Shown here in pieces: positions 11,748 through 22,400 of a DNA stretch of 35,578 nt; position 1 is the stretch's first letter, and each line of letters begins with the position of its first letter. Both the position numbers and the translations under genes were made by a program. The stretch covers positions 1-35,578 of the forward strand of contig NW_004086711.1 of NCBI RefSeq assembly GCF_000220395.1. The letters run 5' to 3'. Under the pieces are notes generated by a model that was not told the origin of the DNA, searched no databases, and worked only from the letters and a program-made list of their open reading frames with translations. Source of the DNA: Ichthyophthirius multifiliis. Its lineage: Eukaryota > Ciliophora > Oligohymenophorea > Hymenostomatida.

Positions 11748-13147
11748 CTTATTATTATATATATTTTTAATTTAATTCTTCAATTTATTTTTTGTTCTAT
11801 TTAATTATTTTATCCTCTTATTTTTGCATTTCTTCTATTTTGTTGCTTAAATTTTCATTTTCTTTTTTTAATTTAATATTTTCCTATTATAATTTATTTT
11901 AATTAACTCTTAATTCATTATCTTATTGCCATAATTCTTATTATTAATCCATATTTTAATCTTTTTCCTATTTATTTTTTATGCTTTCTAATTCTTTTTA
12001 TTATTAATATTATAAATATTCTGAATTATTTAATTATTTAATTAAATTTATTTTTTCTTAATCATTTTATTATAATTTAAATTTCAATTCCTTTATTTCA
12101 TTTTATAACTTGATTATTTCTTCCCCAAAACCTTATTTTTCCTTTTTTAAATAACATATTTGATCTTTTTTTTCCTCATTTTCCTTCAAAAACTATTCTA
12201 ATTATATTTTAAGCTTTTATATTTATTCATTTTATTATATTATTTATATTTCCATTTAATTTTAAGAACTTAATTATTTGCTTTTTTATTAATTTGATGT
12301 GAATAAATCTTTATTTTTTTAAAAAAATTCTTCAAATCCATCAGAAAAATAAGTATCATCAATATTTTTTTATTTTTGATTAGTTTTCAATTATTTTATT
12401 TCCTGATTTTTATTCGATAAACTTGTTTAGAAAGAATTTAAAAAATAAAATAAAAAATAAATAAACATATATTACAAATACATATAAAAACTTTATAATT
12501 TAGCTAGATTCTTTTGATTAATTGATAAGTTCTTAAATTTTAATTTTGAAATATATCTAAGCATTAAAATCAGGACAATTTTATAAAATTCTCTATTCTT
12601 ATTTACAATTTATTCCATTATTTATATAATAAGAAATATCTAATTCTATTTATCCAACTGTTTTAAATATATTTTAGTATTATATTAGAATTTAAATCTA
12701 TATTGGACTTTTCATACATTATTAATTTTTAGAATTTATTTAAATAGTCATAGGAAACAATATTACTTAGTTTTTAAAATCAGCAATTTTTTATTCAAGA
12801 AGAATTAGATTGTTTTAGTCATATTAATTATGATCTTTATATATACGTGTATATATAAATAAAAATTTATATGTATATATATATATATATATTAAAATAT
12901 ATTTTATAATAATATTTTCTTATAAATATTTATTTATATATTTATTACTTTAAATTATTATAGCCTTAACTAGACAATTTTTTATGTTTAAATTTAAAAA
13001 AAACTTATTTAAAATAATTTCTATTTAATAGAATTTTTAAACGATTTCTTATTATTTGGGATTATTTAAGATCTTAAAATTTCTTTGGTTTATAAGAAAT
13101 TATGCATAGTTATAGATTTCATTATTTTATTAATTTATAATTGACAT
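11438..13147 (-). CDS. Probable NT-C2 domain plus coiled-coil protein
   Basis: 477 residues in four exons (13147-12949, 12834-12492, 12421-11749, 11656-11438); phases 1, 2, 0 close exactly. Residues about 38-190 resemble the N-terminal C2-like (NT-C2) domain of EEIG1/EHBP1-type proteins: an opening strand FYQIEIILNKF, a central ILFPMTIQI, then VGQIELDISYYIN and later FKIKIQEL. From about 195 onward the protein is one long, Gln/Glu/Lys-rich coiled coil ending near LLFEIIEPYINFNK. NT-C2 proteins with coiled coils usually tether membranes or cytoskeleton; here that is inference from architecture. Introns are 114, 70 and 92 nt; the first and third hold TA repeats. The domain call rests on pattern of strands rather than invariant residues, so it needs a profile search. 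Confidence 0.7.
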
Positions 13148-14296
13148 TTTCTTAAATATAAAAATAAAAATTTTAATAGTTGTTAAATTATAAAATTTTA
13201 TAAGATTTTTATATATTTTTTATGTATTAATTTTAAGAAATATTTTATAAATAATTTTTTCTCTTAATTTTTTTTTATTGTTTTAACAAATATATTATGT
13301 TTCTTTCCTTATTTTATTCTAAATATTATTTGCATATCATCCATTTAAGATTTTATTTATTTAAGCTGAAATTAATAAATTAATTTATATATAATATTGA
13401 ACATTTTCTCTAAAAATAAATATAAAAAAAATAAAAATGTTAAATTTACTTTATTAAATCTTTTTTAACATTCTGTATTCTATAACATTGAAAAATTTAT
13501 TTATTTACATTAGTTAGATCAAAAAATATTATAATTTATATACAAAAATACTTTTAATAAATTAACCAATAATAAAAATGGCTAAATTATATATGTTAAT
13601 AATTGAAAATACTGAAAAATAAGATAAATATTTATCACAAATAACATAAAAACATAAACTATTATTTTAATATGCTAATTGAAGTAAAAAATAATAAATT
13701 AATCGTATAAGCATAATGACAATAAAATTGTGTCTTTTATATATTATTTATTATCTTAATTTTTTAAATATATATTTTTAGAAGTTTTTTCATTAGTATC
13801 AAATAATACAGATAAATAAAAATTATTTAGACAAAACAATTATTTGTGTAGATAATATAATAAAATATTATAAATTTAAGTTATCAGACCTATAATTAAA
13901 GTATTATTTATACATTAAAATGTTTTTACATTAATAAAATTATAAAAAATACTTTATTCGGAATTTATATCATTTAGTTATATGTTAAAATTGTTTAAAT
14001 TTAAATTTAATATAAATTTTAAATTATCTCTGCTCATTTATTTAAATATCTATTATTTCTTTTATTATAATATTTTTTTCTAATTTTAGTTTTTCTAATT
14101 TATATCATTAAAATAATATAAATAATTAAATATTATATACTTTATTTAAATAAAAATATATAAGTATAAAATTATTAAATATATATACTTAAAAATTTAT
14201 ATTTGTATTATTATAAATATATAATATTAATTAGATATTATAAAAAATCATTATATCATTCAAAAATTTAAATATAAATTAATAATATGTCATATT
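13148..14296. other. Ambiguous interval between two minus-strand genes
   Basis: About 1.15 kb. Both strands have readable stretches because TGA is rare in such AT-rich DNA. A plus-strand start near 13578 is the best candidate and is listed separately. On the minus strand a stretch around 13540-13340 can also be read with an intron, but its composition is less protein-like. The remainder shows nothing recognisable. Confidence 0.4.
13578..14060 (+). CDS. Possible small gene, structure unresolved
   Basis: ATG at 13578 has the A-rich context of other starts here and opens MAKLYMLIIENTEKQDKY..., with normal codon use for about 34 codons before a TGA. A second protein-like stretch (EVFSLVSNNTDKQKLF...) lies in another frame from about 13780. 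One intron (for example ending TTTTTAG at 13781) or one frame break could join them, but I cannot show a consistent phase. No family is recognised. It may be a short gene or a chance reading. Confidence 0.25.
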
Positions 14297-16622
14297 TCAA
14301 ATTTATTAAATATTTATATTCTTTTTTATTTTAAATAAAATATTATTAGGATAAATATTTTAATTTTACGTATTTTATATATAAATTATATTTTATTTAA
14401 AATATAATAAAATTTTTTTATTTTACAAATATACACAACAAAATATAATAAATATAATTTATTTTAATTTTTTTTTATTTTAATTTTATATATATATAAT
14501 TTTGATATTTAAATAATACTTTATTTATTTATTTTTTCTTATATTTTCAGAATATTAAATATTTATCTTATTTGAGTTGTTTTAAGAATAACTTTCTATA
14601 TCTTTCTTATATTTTCCTGATTAAAATAATTTAAATTTTATAAGATTTTTTATTATATTTACTCTTAATCGTCTTTTGAATAATTAATATTATTTTATTT
14701 ATTTTTAGAAATAATTTAATTTTTTTATTAATTTTTTTAATAGACATTTTTATAAATATTAGGTGATATTCTCTTAATATAAAAACATATATAAAGAAAA
14801 AAATATTTATTTATACTTTATTTTAAGATTTTTTTTTGATAAATTTAAAGATCTATCTCTTATTTTATTTTAATAGCTATTATTGTTAGGGCTGTTTATT
14901 ATAGAACATTTTGATAAAGAAGATTCATTATCTCGTTTATGTAATAGCTCATTGGTCTCTATTATTATATATATATAAATTTATATTTATAGTTTTTTTA
15001 AAAAAATACCTTTTAAAATACTCTATAAAACTCTATCAATAGATGAATTTTAAGAAGTATCTTATAAATTAATAATCACTTATCTTTATTTTTATTATTA
15101 AATATATGATTTTTTTAAAAAATAAATAATAATAATACCTTAATATTTAGTTTATGTTAGAAAATTAATTTTACATGTTAAGAATATTTTAATTTAGGAC
15201 TTAATTTTTTTTATGAGCTTTATTGTATTTATTTTCTATGTTTTCATATTTTTCATTAGCAATTAAAATAAGACTTTTTAAATGCTCTTTTTCTTTTTCA
15301 AGCTTTTCAATATATACAATTTAGTTTTATTATTTAATTTAAAATACTTATATTTATTATAAAACTTCATTCTATTTTTTTTTTTTTTTAAATAAATAAA
15401 AAAAATTACATGATCTTAATTTAAATTTTTATAATTTTAAATTAATTATGTTATTTCTTCTTTAGAAGCTTATAATGCCTATATTATAATTTCATTGTTT
15501 TTATTCAAATGCTCGGTTTTATTTTCTAATATTTTTATTTTTTATTCTTCTAAGCATAAATGTTATTGATAAGCTTACTTTTTGTAAAATAAATTATTAT
15601 TAACCTTTTATTAATTTTATTTACTTAAATTTATATTAACTTTTATTCGATTTTAGGGAAATATTTAGGATCTATCATATTTTTTATTTCATGTAAACAC
15701 ATATTAAAAATATCATGTAAGTACTAAAGACTATTATTTTATTAATTATTATTATTTTTATTAGATTTAGGCTATTATAAGTAATTCTTATTCTCATTTT
15801 GACTTGATATAGAAATGTTATGTGATTAATTATGACATAAATTATTTGATTAATTGTATGATTATATATGTAACTAATTATTAGATTAATTATGTAATTA
15901 AATATGTGATATATCAGAAATTTATTAAAGCGCTTATTAAGATGATTTTTCACTTTCACTAAATATAATCGAAAGATTGTTTTATAAATAATTTTTATCA
16001 TCTTAATTTTCTTCTACTGTATTTGTATTCATAAGTTAGTTTTAAGGACTGTTTTAAATTATTTCTTTATTAAAATTTTATAATAAACCTAAAAATTAAT
16101 TGACTTCAGATCGTAATATGCCTAGGTTTTGTAAACCTACATTATTTTTTTGATTTTCTTCAATAATTTTTGTTTCAAATTACTTTTTATTTTTTAAATT
16201 ATTAATATTAAAAATAAATATTTTTACTTAAAAACTTTTAGAAGAAGATTATTATGATATTTCAGAAGAACTTTGATAATTATGTTAATTAATTAACAAA
16301 TTTTTTAATTATTTAAAATCTAAAAAATTATAAATATATAAATATATAAATATATAAATATATAATTTTATATATTTATATATATTTTATTTATTTATTA
16401 TAAATAAATATATTTTTTACCATCTTTATTTTTTTCATTTATATTTTAATCTAAAAAAGTTTTGCTATTTTAGTTTGTTTCTTATTAATTAATTCTAAAA
16501 GCTTTTATATCTTATTCATAAATTTAAGAATCTTAAAAGCTTTATTTTTGTGCTGCGTTTAATCTTTCTGCAGAACTGTCACAACTTTAACTATCAAAGT
16601 TTTTATCTTACGTTATATTCAT
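14297..16622 (-). CDS. Coiled-coil protein of unknown function
   Basis: About 650 residues in eight or more exons. Introns at 16320-16420, 16183-16227, 15578-15624, 15372-15409, 15084-15138, 14959-15009 and 14771-14816 (38-101 nt) all fit phase. The start is ATG at 16622 (MNITQDKNFDSQSCD). The N-terminal third is Ser/Gln/Asn-rich and includes a degenerate HNQS-type repeat (about 15905-15780). The middle (about 15720-15010) is a long coiled coil (for example IEKLEKEKEHLKSL). The tail is again Asn/Gln-rich. Near 14601-14620 the frame breaks: one extra A restores KDIESYSQNNSNK. The true stop is uncertain, either TGA at 14299-14297 or an earlier one near 14550. No enzymatic motif is seen; a cytoskeletal or basal-body structural role is possible but unsupported. 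Confidence 0.68.
15780..15910 (-). repeat. Degenerate HNQS-type peptide repeat in coding DNA
   Basis: On the minus strand the coding frame repeats short units such as LHNQSNNQ, LHIQSYNQSNN and LCHNQSHN. The underlying DNA alternates AATTAATC and CATAAT-like words, so it arose by local duplication and has diverged. It sits in the Ser/Gln-rich N-terminal region before the coiled coil. Confidence 0.6.
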
Positions 16623-17221
16623 TTTTATTTTAGAATTTTTATTTAAATTTTTTTATTTTATAATTGTTTAATAAATTATTAAATCGGTTAAAAATTAAAT
16701 ATAATTTATTGAATTCTTAATTTAAATTAATTAATTATATAATGTCTCTTTTTACAAAAAATTGTAATTTAATTTTATCATTATATATAATCTATATATA
16801 TTTATTAATTTTCATTTACAAATTTTTTATAATATTGATTATATTTATTTTAATTGTTTATTTTTAGTATTATATTAATTAAACTTTATATAAACTAATA
16901 TTTTTTAGTTTAATTAATATATTAATAGTTTATTTATATATTTTATATATATATATATATAATATATAAAAAATTATAAAAATATATTGAAATTTACGAA
17001 ATTTAGTTTATTGAGAAACAAAAAACAAATCTTAAAATAATTATTTTTTAAATATTTTAAATTTATCTTTAAATAAAAATAAATAAATGTTTTAATAATA
17101 AGGAGTTTTTACATAGTAATCACTTTATGGAGGTTAAGCATAAAATCCTTAACCTAATTTAGGTTTTAGTTTTGGAAATTAGTAATAACCTTAATTATAA
17201 TTATAAACCTAACCTTTTTAA
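16623..17221. promoter_or_regulatory. Divergent promoter region of the two coiled-coil genes
   Basis: About 600 bp lie between start codons at 16622 (-) and 17222 (+). Most is A/T. A less AT-rich block at 17097-17220 carries interlocking palindromes (separate entry), and the pieces AACCT and CCTAACC recur up to the plus-strand start. Confidence 0.5.
17132..17165. promoter_or_regulatory. Overlapping, mutually exclusive hairpins
   Basis: GGTTAAG (17132-17138) pairs with CTTAACC (17148-17154) across a 9-base loop. AACCTAA (17151-17157) also pairs with TTAGGTT (17159-17165) across a single base, giving a 15-bp palindrome. The two helices share AACC, so only one can form in RNA; in DNA they are two nested binding-site-like palindromes. 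They lie 57-90 bp upstream of ATG 17222, in the expected 5' untranslated or promoter zone. Confidence 0.5.
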
Positions 17222-17937
17222 ATGTAGCAAAATCAATAAAACAACCAAAATGAATTTTAAATTCAAAAAATATTAGAATTTTATATTCATAAAGCAGAAA
17301 ACTAAGAAATATTAAATAAAGAATTGAAAAAAATTCAGGAAAATATTCAAGGATATAATAATTAAGTATATGAAGAGACAAAATAAATAAAAGAAGGAAA
17401 AATCATAAAAAAAGACTAGAATATAGTCAATTAGGAAATAACAATAGATAAAATTTAAGAATAAAAAGATTTAATTTAAAAGGTTTAGAAAAGAAACGAA
17501 AATATTTATTAGAAAATACTTGAAATTCATTGTATGATAGAAAGAGTTGGGTAAAATTCAAATCGAATTATGAGAGATGCAAGCGCCGAAATGTCTATTA
17601 TTTAAGATCTAAATTAAGTTGATAGTAAAATTAATGTATAGAAATAGAAATTAATTGAAATTTAAAATAAAATTAGAACAAAAACTAATGATATTAATGA
17701 TAATAAGTCTATATCTTTATAAGGAAAAGAACCTTCTGTGAGAGATTAGTAGGAATACCATAATAGTTAAAGTGCAAATTTATTAAAGAAAAAGAAATCC
17801 TTATTGATTTCCTTTCTTAACTTAAGACTGGGATTTAGATAATAAGAGATTAACATTAACAAGATTAGTTTGATTTTGAAGTTTTATCGAAAAAAATTGA
17901 AACTTTAAGGGAAGATAAAAAATAATTTTTGTCTTGA
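17222..17937 (+). CDS. Small coiled-coil protein of unknown function
   Basis: About 238 residues, no intron needed. It starts ATG TAG (Met-Gln) and is helical and charged from residue 10 to nearly the end (for example ELKKIQENIQGYNNQ, KVQKRNENIYQKILEI). Near 17784-17798 the frame must shift by one missing A to give KEKEILIDFLSQLK and the final KKIETLREDKKQFLS before TGA at 17935. Read without that change, the frame still runs on to a later TGA but with much less protein-like codons. It could be a component of a coiled-coil complex; I do not recognise a family. Divergent from the neighbouring minus-strand coiled-coil gene. Confidence 0.62.
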
Positions 17938-19459
17938 TAATAATATATGATTTTTTTTTAATATAGATATATATATAAATAAATATTATTATATTTTGTA
18001 TTTTTATTTTCTTAAAATTAATTAATTTAATGATATAATGAAGGATAATATTAAAAATTTGATATAAATATAAATAATATAAAAAATATTTAAATATATA
18101 TTTATATATATATATATATATATATATTTATTTCTATTTTATATAAGAATATATATTTTTTTTATTTATTTTTTCTATTATTATTAATTAATTAATTTAA
18201 TAAATACTAATTTTTTTATTTATTTTTTGAGACTTTATATCTATATAAGTTAAAGATAATATATATAATAATATATAAATCAAATGATTTTTTTTATTTA
18301 AGATACACTTATTTTTTTTTATTTATATTATAAATGCAAAATATTATTGTAAGAATATAAATTGAATGTTTTTTTATTTATTTTGTTTTTCATATAGATT
18401 ACATGAAATAAATTTAAATAAATTTTTGCTACGTACATTTATTTTAATTCATGAAATTTATTTATTATTTTATCTATAAATATATATTATATTTATTGAT
18501 ATTTTAAAGAAGTATTTAGTTTCTATTTTTTTTTTATTTATAAATAATTTACATTGTTTAATATTCCATATTTTATAAATGATATTCATTTACTTTTATT
18601 TAAATTAATTTTTTTTATAAATGATATTTTATAAACTATTTTATATTTAGTTTATTCAAAGAATGTTTTAAAAAAAAAAACTTTTATATCATAAAGTAAA
18701 CATAAATATATTTATAAAATTTTTTGATTGTTATCAGAATTATAATATTATTTACGAACATATTCAGAATACTAAATTATTATAATTTTAAAATTAATGA
18801 AATTTAGTTTATTTAAAAATCTAATTTCAAATAATTGTAATTATAATATTTTTTTTATTTTACTTATTAATCATTCATATTAATTATCATTAATTCTTTT
18901 TTTCATTTAACTTTAAATACACGTAATTTTTTTTTAAAAAAAAGAATAAATTATAAAATAAGTATATATAAAAGTGTCATTTGTAAATTAGTAATAGCAT
19001 ATTTCAACAATATAAATTTATAAATAATATATAAACAATACTAAAATAATGAAAATTTAATTATTAATAATAGTTTTTTGAAAGCAAAAAAATGAAAATT
19101 ATTTAAATTTTAAAAATATTAGTATTATACATATTAACAAATAATAATATATTAAAGGTATTTATTTATTTTTACTAATTAATTTTATGTGTACTATCTT
19201 ATTTATATTTACAAATCAATATATATAGACTATTATTTTAATTTTTAAAAATAATAGAGTATTATTTTATATTGATATTATTTATTAAATTTATTCATAT
19301 TATTTTAAAAAAAAATTGATTAATTTTTTTTAATATTAAATATTTAATAAATATAATCAGAAAAGAATTTAATGCAAAATAATATATTTTAATATTTTTA
19401 TTTAGATAAAAAACTTTAAAAAATAAATAAAATCAATTAAAAAAACTAAATAATAATAA
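17938..19459. other. Longest gene-free interval
   Basis: About 1.5 kb of A/T-dominated DNA lie between two plus-strand genes. It includes a TA tract near 18100-18130 and many short A or T runs. I followed both strands and saw no conserved protein segment, no tRNA-like cloverleaf and no strong inverted repeat. The last few hundred bases presumably hold the promoter of the BEACH gene. Confidence 0.5.
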
Positions 19460-22400
19460 ATGGTTAATATATATATAAAATATTTGAAGAGATAAACAAA
19501 TATCCTTTAGATAAATAAGTATTAATTTCTATTGTTTTCTAATTATTTATTTTTTAAAAAAAAAATTAAAAAAGATTGAATATGTTAAAGAGCTTTAAAA
19601 AATTCTATAAATAAATCAAATAAATGCATTAGTTTTAATATAAAAATCATTAGGCAATAAATAAAATATTTTAGATTTTTTATTTAGCAAATATTTAATG
19701 GAATAAAATCAAGAAATGTAGTATAATTACTATAATTTGATAAAATAAATAATAAATGAAACTAATGTTAATAAATAAAACATTTATAATATAATTTAGT
19801 ATATAGCACATTAATTTTATTAAAATAATTTAAATGCAAATACTTTAATCAATTCGATTTATTTGCTTTAAGAAATATTTAAATCATTTAACAAAAATCC
19901 TTTATATTTTAATTGTTTTTATTTTTATGGATAGAATAGTGGAATCAATACTTTTACTAAAGATTTATTTTGGTTTTTTTACAATAAAGTTACTTTTTAT
20001 ATAAATTCTATTATAATATATTTTTTATATAAAAATAAATGACATTAATAATGAATTATATATAGGAAATAACATTTTTAACATGTTTTAATTACGAATA
20101 ATTAATTGAATAAAATAAAATGTCTTTATTGCATTTTTCTTGTGATTAAAAAGAAATAGAAATATATATTGAAGATAATATTTTATTTTATTAATATAAT
20201 AAATTAAATATTTAAATATGTGAAATTTTTTCTAAAAATTGGAATTTTTTTTCAATTACATTTAAAAATGTGAAGAATTTTTTATAGTAAAAAACTTAGA
20301 TTTGTATATAAATAAATTAAAAATATGTTGAAAATTTATAGGTATAATTTCCTTTTATATCCGATTAATTAAAATTCGAGAAATTTGTTTTGTTTAAAAA
20401 CTTTTTTGGAAAAATTAAATCTATACTTGTATTTTTTGGAAATAATAAGTTTTTTTTTTTTTTTAGTATATATATTTATTTATATGTATTTTTTTAGTTT
20501 TTATTAGATTTTCAAATAATTAAATTTATAAAAATAATAGAATAATGAAATTATTTATGATAAGATTGAAAAAAATATTCTTTAAAGTTCTAAATAAAAT
20601 ATTATTTTCTATTTTTCACCTCATATATGTTTTAATAAAAATATTTTTGATACTTATTAAGGAAAAAAAGCTCTATTGGGGAAAAATACAGCAGCTTTTA
20701 TTATTTAGAAAGATATTAATTTTGAAAAAATTTGTGGTTTAGAAAATATTTTACCATTTTTTTATGTTTTTAGTCATTAATAAAATGATTAAAAAGAAGT
20801 TTTAAATGAGTTATTAAATTTAGTTTAAATTATTTTAAGTAATGAATAATTTTAAGTTGAAAATTTAATTAATTAAATTGGATTTTTTCATATTATTTGT
20901 GAATTAATAAATTAGGATGATTCTGTTTAATTTTTGAATGAAAAAAGTGTTGAAAAAATGGAAAATATTTTAAATGAAATTAAATTAAAAAAAATTAAGA
21001 AATAATTTTTGATGTATTTTTTGTTTAATTTAGATGTTTATTCTTCAAATAATTTAGATTTTCTTTAATGTTTTTTTGACTTTTTATTTAATGTTTATAT
21101 TTAGAATTTAAAGTTTTCTTAAAAGCATTTTGGAATTAAATATATTTTAGAAAAAATAGTAATTTTTTTTTTTTTTAAACTTAATATAATAATTAAAAAA
21201 AAAAAAAAAAGCCAAGAAAATTAAACAATGAAAATATAAAAATAAAAATAAATATGAATTTTTTAAAGTAAATTATAGTTTTTTAAAAAAACACTCATCC
21301 GTAAAATTTCAAATATATAATTAATTGCTTTACATCTTATTATACTGAAAACTTCTATAAATAATTACTAAAACTTACTTTTCATATAATATAAAGTGAC
21401 TTACTTTTTATATAAATATTATTTTAGTTGAATGGAATAAACTAATTAGTTACATTATTATTAAAAAATCATTCAATAAATACAAAGATTTATATAGTAA
21501 AGATTATTTCTCATATATATTAAAAAAAAGTGGATTTTGATTTAACTTCTTATATTTCTTTTTGTTTAAAATCAGAATATTTTTAAAAAGAATAAAATTA
21601 AAATGAAAAAATTCAAATAAATGAGAATTATTTTACATTAGAAAATACATAATAATAACAATAAATTGAATAAAAAATCTAAAAAAAAAACTCTTGTAAT
21701 AATATATAAATAGTTTAATAATTTTAAAAAATAAATTCTAATTAATTAATTTCTTCCTTGTTTGAATGGTCGTTTGGTAAAAATATAACTTTGAAAAAAA
21801 AAGAATTTATTATTTTAGAAGAAAACGATATTTTTATAAATTTAAATTCTTTTTAAATAATTATTGATTTATTTGATTTTTTAGAAAATTCTTTATAAAA
21901 TTAAGTTTTGATTTATATTTATTTTATAATTTAGAATTAAACTAACACATAAATTTTAATTGAAAGCGATTTCTTTTTTAATTTCATTATTAAAATTTTA
22001 TTCAAAGAAATTCTTTATAGAAATAGTTAATTTGAATAAAATATAGATATAAATATATGGAATAATACTAGTAAAATATTGAAAGTATTAATAAGTTGTA
22101 TTGAACCTTTAAATATAATAAAATTCAAATATATATTTGCTATTATTATTTATTAAACTTAAAATTATATAAATTTTTCTATTTAATTAGTAATTTATAA
22201 TATATTATTTATATATATTTATCTTTTTATAATATGTATATATAGATTGATATATCAAAGAAATTACTTGAGAGATTTATCTTTTGTAATTATATATTAT
22301 AAAATATAAAGAAAAATTAAGAAAATAACGAAATAATGTTATAAAAATATACCGAATTTGCATTCGAATTTATTTTTGTAAAAAATACTAATTAAAAATT

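Noticed and set aside
12698-12766. A GT-AG intron in the NT-C2 gene with start at 12822
   Set aside because: It closes the phase arithmetically but destroys the C2-like text; reading through with an upstream exon gives a better protein and equally exact phases.
15684-16001. Open frame on the minus strand within the coiled-coil gene
   Set aside because: It is a shadow: the real frame there reads Ser/Gln-rich protein with exact exon phasing to both sides.
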